Both the position numbers and the translations under genes were made by a program. Shown here one piece after another: positions 7,421-9,056 of a stretch of 9,056 bases of DNA. The number at the start of each line of letters is the position of its first letter. Within the stretch, counting starts at the first letter, position 1. The stretch comes from an uncultured Collinsella sp. (GTDB lineage: Bacteria > Actinomycetota > Coriobacteriia > Coriobacteriales > Coriobacteriaceae), in NCBI GenBank assembly GCA_900547805.1, contig URIE01000076.1, positions 1-9,056 on the forward strand, given 5' to 3'. Under the pieces are notes generated by a model. It was not told where the DNA came from and made no database searches. It saw only the letters and a program-made list of their open reading frames with translations.

Positions 7421-7544
7421 GTCATTGGGGACACTCTTTCGACACTCGGCAGTTGGGGACAGCCCTTGCCAGCCCGGCCGGCGAACCGGCGAATCGGCAA
7501 AGACTGCCCCCGATGACTAGTCATTTAAGTCTGTCCCCAATGAC
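7421..7544. repeat. REP-like palindromic intergenic element
   Basis: The ends are a perfect 13-bp inverted repeat: GTCATTGGGGACA (7421-7433) and TGTCCCCAATGAC (7532-7544). Inside are two degenerate copies of the same unit: GGCAGTTGGGGACAG (7449-7461, forward, counting from the final G of CGG) and CTGCCCCCGATGAC (7504-7517, reverse). There is also a perfect 12-bp palindrome ATGACTAGTCAT (7513-7524) and a central hairpin GCCGG-CGAA-CCGGC (7477-7490). Two forward and two reverse copies around a GC-rich core is the layout of REP/BIME elements or short non-autonomous elements mobilised by IS200-like Y1 (RAYT) transposases. No transposase gene is in the window. Confidence 0.65.
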
Positions 7545-7546
7545 CA

Positions 7547-7624
7547 CTCTTGCCGGGTGCCTGCTGCTGGGTCGCCATCGCCTGCGTGAGCCTGGGCATG
7601 CAGCACGTCATCGGCATCTGGTAG
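7547..7624 (+). pseudogene. Possible C-terminal remnant of a membrane protein gene
   Basis: A short plus-strand frame just outside the REP-like element ends in TAG at 7622-7624 and reads ...CCWVAIACVSLGMQHVIGIW. It is hydrophobic, with G/C-rich third positions (CTG, ATC, GTC, GGC) like a real gene end. It has no start: a TGA within the element precedes it. It could be the tail of a gene destroyed when the element or the neighbouring methyltransferase arrived. It is too short to assign and may be chance. Confidence 0.2.
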
Positions 7625-7637
7625 GAAAGGCGTCGCG

Positions 7638-7659
7638 TGGGACGAAATCCCCCGTCCCA
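7638..7659 (-). terminator. Hairpin downstream of the methyltransferase gene, possible weak terminator
   Basis: TGGGACG (7638-7644) pairs perfectly with CGTCCCA (7653-7659) around an 8-nt loop, starting 13 nt after the methyltransferase stop. No T-run follows on either strand, so Rho-independent termination would be inefficient. It may only protect the 3' end of the mRNA. Confidence 0.4.
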
Positions 7660-7672
7660 AAATGTGGTCGGC

Positions 7673-8320
7673 CTAGAAGGGCTTGCGCGCAACCAGGTGG
7701 GCGCGGAAGCCTTTCTGCGCCTCGAGCTTGAGCAGGAGGAATCCGGCGCTCTCGGCGAGCGCACGAAGCTCGGACACCTTGCAGATCCGGACATCGCCGT
7801 GGCCTGCGAGGCGCGCCAACGGCAGCTCAAAGGTGTTCATGAGCCATACCACGAAGTCGCTCGACGTGTAGTCGCGGAGAATCAGGCGCCCGCCGGGGCG
7901 CAGGACTCGGGCCGCCTCGGCGAAGAACCTCTCGGGGTGCGGATAGTGATGGAAGCTGTTGGAGCAGAGCACGGCGTCGAAGCTTTGCGGCTCGAAGGGC
8001 AGGGCTTCGGCGTCCCCGACGACGAAGCGGACGTTTCCGAGCTGCTTGGCGCATGCCGCCTCGATCATTTTGGGCGTGAGATCGAGCCCCGTCAGGTGCT
8101 TGCCCGGGTATTCCCCGTGCAGCAGCTCCAGGACTGCTCCGGTTCCGCACCCCACGTCGAGCACGTCCTCGAACGGCTCGAGCGCGAGCTCCTCGAGCAT
8201 CTGCGGATAGTCGTCCTTGCACATCTCGTAGATCCCGGCATGGCCGGACTCGTAGATCTTCGCCGCCTCGGTGAACTCTTTGACGGAAAGCTGCTTGAGC
8301 TCTTCTGCCGATCTGGCCAT
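7673..8320 (-). CDS. Class I SAM-dependent methyltransferase
   Basis: A 215-residue soluble methyltransferase of the UbiE/Methyltransf_11 type. Motif I is DVLDVGCGTGAVLELL (52-67), which binds S-adenosylmethionine. The acidic end of strand beta-2 is GLD (78-80). Motif II is VVGDAEALPFEPQSFDAVLC (100-119). The post-II segment is NSFHHYPHPERFFAEAARVL, and motif III is RPGGRLILRDY (141-151). The substrate is not predictable: small molecules are the usual targets of this group. The ATG at 8320 has AGGAGG 4-5 nt upstream, and that site overlaps the stop of the upstream ABC permease gene (8-nt gap), so translation is likely coupled. An upstream start at 8560 would lie inside the permease and is rejected. 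Codon use is unusual for the window: Phe is TTC 12 times and TTT once, and 10 of 16 Gly codons are GGA/GGG. In the adjoining permease Phe is TTT 9, TTC 5 and only 4 of 21 Gly are GGA/GGG. This suggests separate ancestry. Confidence 0.92.
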   Translation of the reverse strand: MARSAEELKQLSVKEFTEAAKIYESGHAGIYEMCKDDYPQMLEELALEPFEDVLDVGCGTGAVLELLHGEYPGKHLTGLDLTPKMIEAACAKQLGNVRFVVGDAEALPFEPQSFDAVLCSNSFHHYPHPERFFAEAARVLRPGGRLILRDYTSSDFVVWLMNTFELPLARLAGHGDVRICKVSELRALAESAGFLLLKLEAQKGFRAHLVARKPF

Positions 8321-8328
8321 GAGCCCTC

Positions 8329-9056
8329 CTATTCCTGAACCTTGAGCGCCTCGGAGAGGCTCACACGCTTGATGGAGCGCGTGTGCAGCAGCGCCACGAC
8401 CAGGTAGGTCACAAAGCCGATTCCTGCGCACGCAGCCATGGACCAAGCGGGCACGTAGATCTCGATATTGCCGTTGTAGGCGAGCAGCATCGAGCGGAAG
8501 ATGGCCGTGAGCGAGCCAATAATGACCGGCAGGCTCAGCACGAGCGACGCCGCCACGCACAGCGTGATCGAGCGGATGTACAGATGCGAGATCTCGCTAT
8601 CGCGATAGCCAAAGACTTTCATGTAGCTGATCGAACGGGCGCTGTGGTCGATCACCGCCTTGGTCAGCAGGTACATAAACAGCAGGAAGATGAACACCGC
8701 GAGCCCGATCATCATTCCGATCATTTTACTCATCATGCCGATGAACTGGTCACCCACGGCGCGCATGTCGTCGGGCGTGGTGTCGCCGGCAAAGTAACGA
8801 GCATCGAGGTCGAGCTTCTCGTCGCTCACATAGCCGTTAAAGTAGGCGGCGTCGTTGTCGAACAGCTCGTTAAAGTCATCGATACTCATATAGATATTCA
8901 TGTCCGACTTTGAGCCCCAGGCACAGTCCTTGCCCGCGTACTCAAAGGAATAATGCTCCCCCTCGTACTTGTCGCGAAGCGTGACCTTCTGACCCTCGCT
9001 CCAGCCAAACTTATCGAGCAGACCGCCGCCAAAGACGACACGGCCGTCGCCGACGT
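8329..9056 (-). CDS. FtsX-type ABC transporter permease, partial (N-terminus beyond window edge)
   Basis: The last 241 residues of a permease whose start is beyond the right edge. The fragment opens with an extracytoplasmic domain: GDGRVVFGGGLLDKFGWSEG, KVTLRDKYEG, then MSIDDFNELFDND. After that come three membrane spans forming the FtsX domain: about 111-132 (MIGMMIGLAVFIFLLFMYLL), about 164-186 (ITLCVAASLVLSLPVIIGSL) and about 203-223 (WSMAACAGIGFVTYLVVALL). Between the first two lies the typical cytoplasmic loop SISYMKVFGYRDSEI (141-155). The end is RSIKRVSLSEALKVQE, the usual 'P/S-xEAL' finish of MacB/LolC-like permeases. Such proteins usually export peptides or lipids, or act as mechanotransmitters with a separate ATPase, expected upstream. 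The stop TAG runs directly into the methyltransferase ribosome binding site. An ATG at 8901 is internal, not the start. Confidence 0.92.
   Translation of the reverse strand, partial: VGDGRVVFGGGLLDKFGWSEGQKVTLRDKYEGEHYSFEYAGKDCAWGSKSDMNIYMSIDDFNELFDNDAAYFNGYVSDEKLDLDARYFAGDTTPDDMRAVGDQFIGMMSKMIGMMIGLAVFIFLLFMYLLTKAVIDHSARSISYMKVFGYRDSEISHLYIRSITLCVAASLVLSLPVIIGSLTAIFRSMLLAYNGNIEIYVPAWSMAACAGIGFVTYLVVALLHTRSIKRVSLSEALKVQE

Larger units (their letters stand above)
7336..7672. other. Gene-poor 337-bp stretch with REP-like element, hairpin and possible gene remnant
   Basis: No full gene is supported here. From left to right it holds the DUF362 leader and promoter, the palindromic element at 7421-7544, a 25-codon open stretch on the plus strand (7547-7624) that reads like the end of a membrane protein, and a hairpin at 7638-7659. 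The longer frames crossing it are carried through the palindromes and show no domain-like sequence. Confidence 0.6.

Noticed and set aside
7637..8338. A 233-codon open frame on the plus strand over the methyltransferase
   Set aside because: Antisense shadow. The minus strand shows all methyltransferase motifs and a good ribosome binding site.

Overview
The window looks like a chromosomal segment of a gut Coriobacteriia species, most likely Collinsella or a close relative. By eye it is roughly 60% G+C, it is densely packed, and it carries AGGAGG-type ribosome binding sites. This assignment rests on gene content and sequence style, not on a database match. Nine protein-coding genes are visible: seven complete and one cut at each edge. 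Eight are on the minus strand. Only the alpha/beta hydrolase at 5000-5965 is on the plus strand. No tRNA, rRNA, CRISPR array, phage gene or intact transposase was seen.

Right part (9056 to 7336, minus strand). The C-terminal part of an FtsX-type ABC transporter permease is followed after 8 nt by a class I SAM-dependent methyltransferase whose codon use differs clearly from its neighbour. Downstream lies a 337-bp gap holding a short hairpin, a possible gene remnant and a 124-bp REP-like palindromic element built from four copies of a GTCATTGGGGACAG-like unit. A promoter with an 11-bp-period direct repeat follows and serves the next gene.

Middle part (7335 to 4814). A DUF362 protein with two 4Fe-4S clusters (minus) converges on a membrane-anchored alpha/beta hydrolase (plus). 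A bidirectional intrinsic terminator separates them. The hydrolase has a good sigma-70-type promoter flanked by two copies of a GTTGA-N4-TYAAC inverted repeat, suggesting a dedicated repressor. A divergent promoter serves the hemolysin III gene.

Left part (4813 to 1, minus strand). A hemolysin III/PAQR membrane protein, a CNNM/CorC-type transporter with a CBS pair, and a soluble protein whose first ~130 residues resemble the N-terminal domain of cyanophycin synthetase lie in one direction. A promoter follows, then a translationally coupled pair: a YtxH-like small membrane-anchored protein and a two-barrel PRC protein. A clear hairpin terminator closes this unit. The last gene, cut by the window edge, encodes a basic N-terminus, one membrane span and an extracellular DUF348-like domain. 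Taken together the left cluster looks like envelope and ion-homeostasis functions. The stand-alone CphA-N-like protein is the least explained member and the best candidate for something undescribed.
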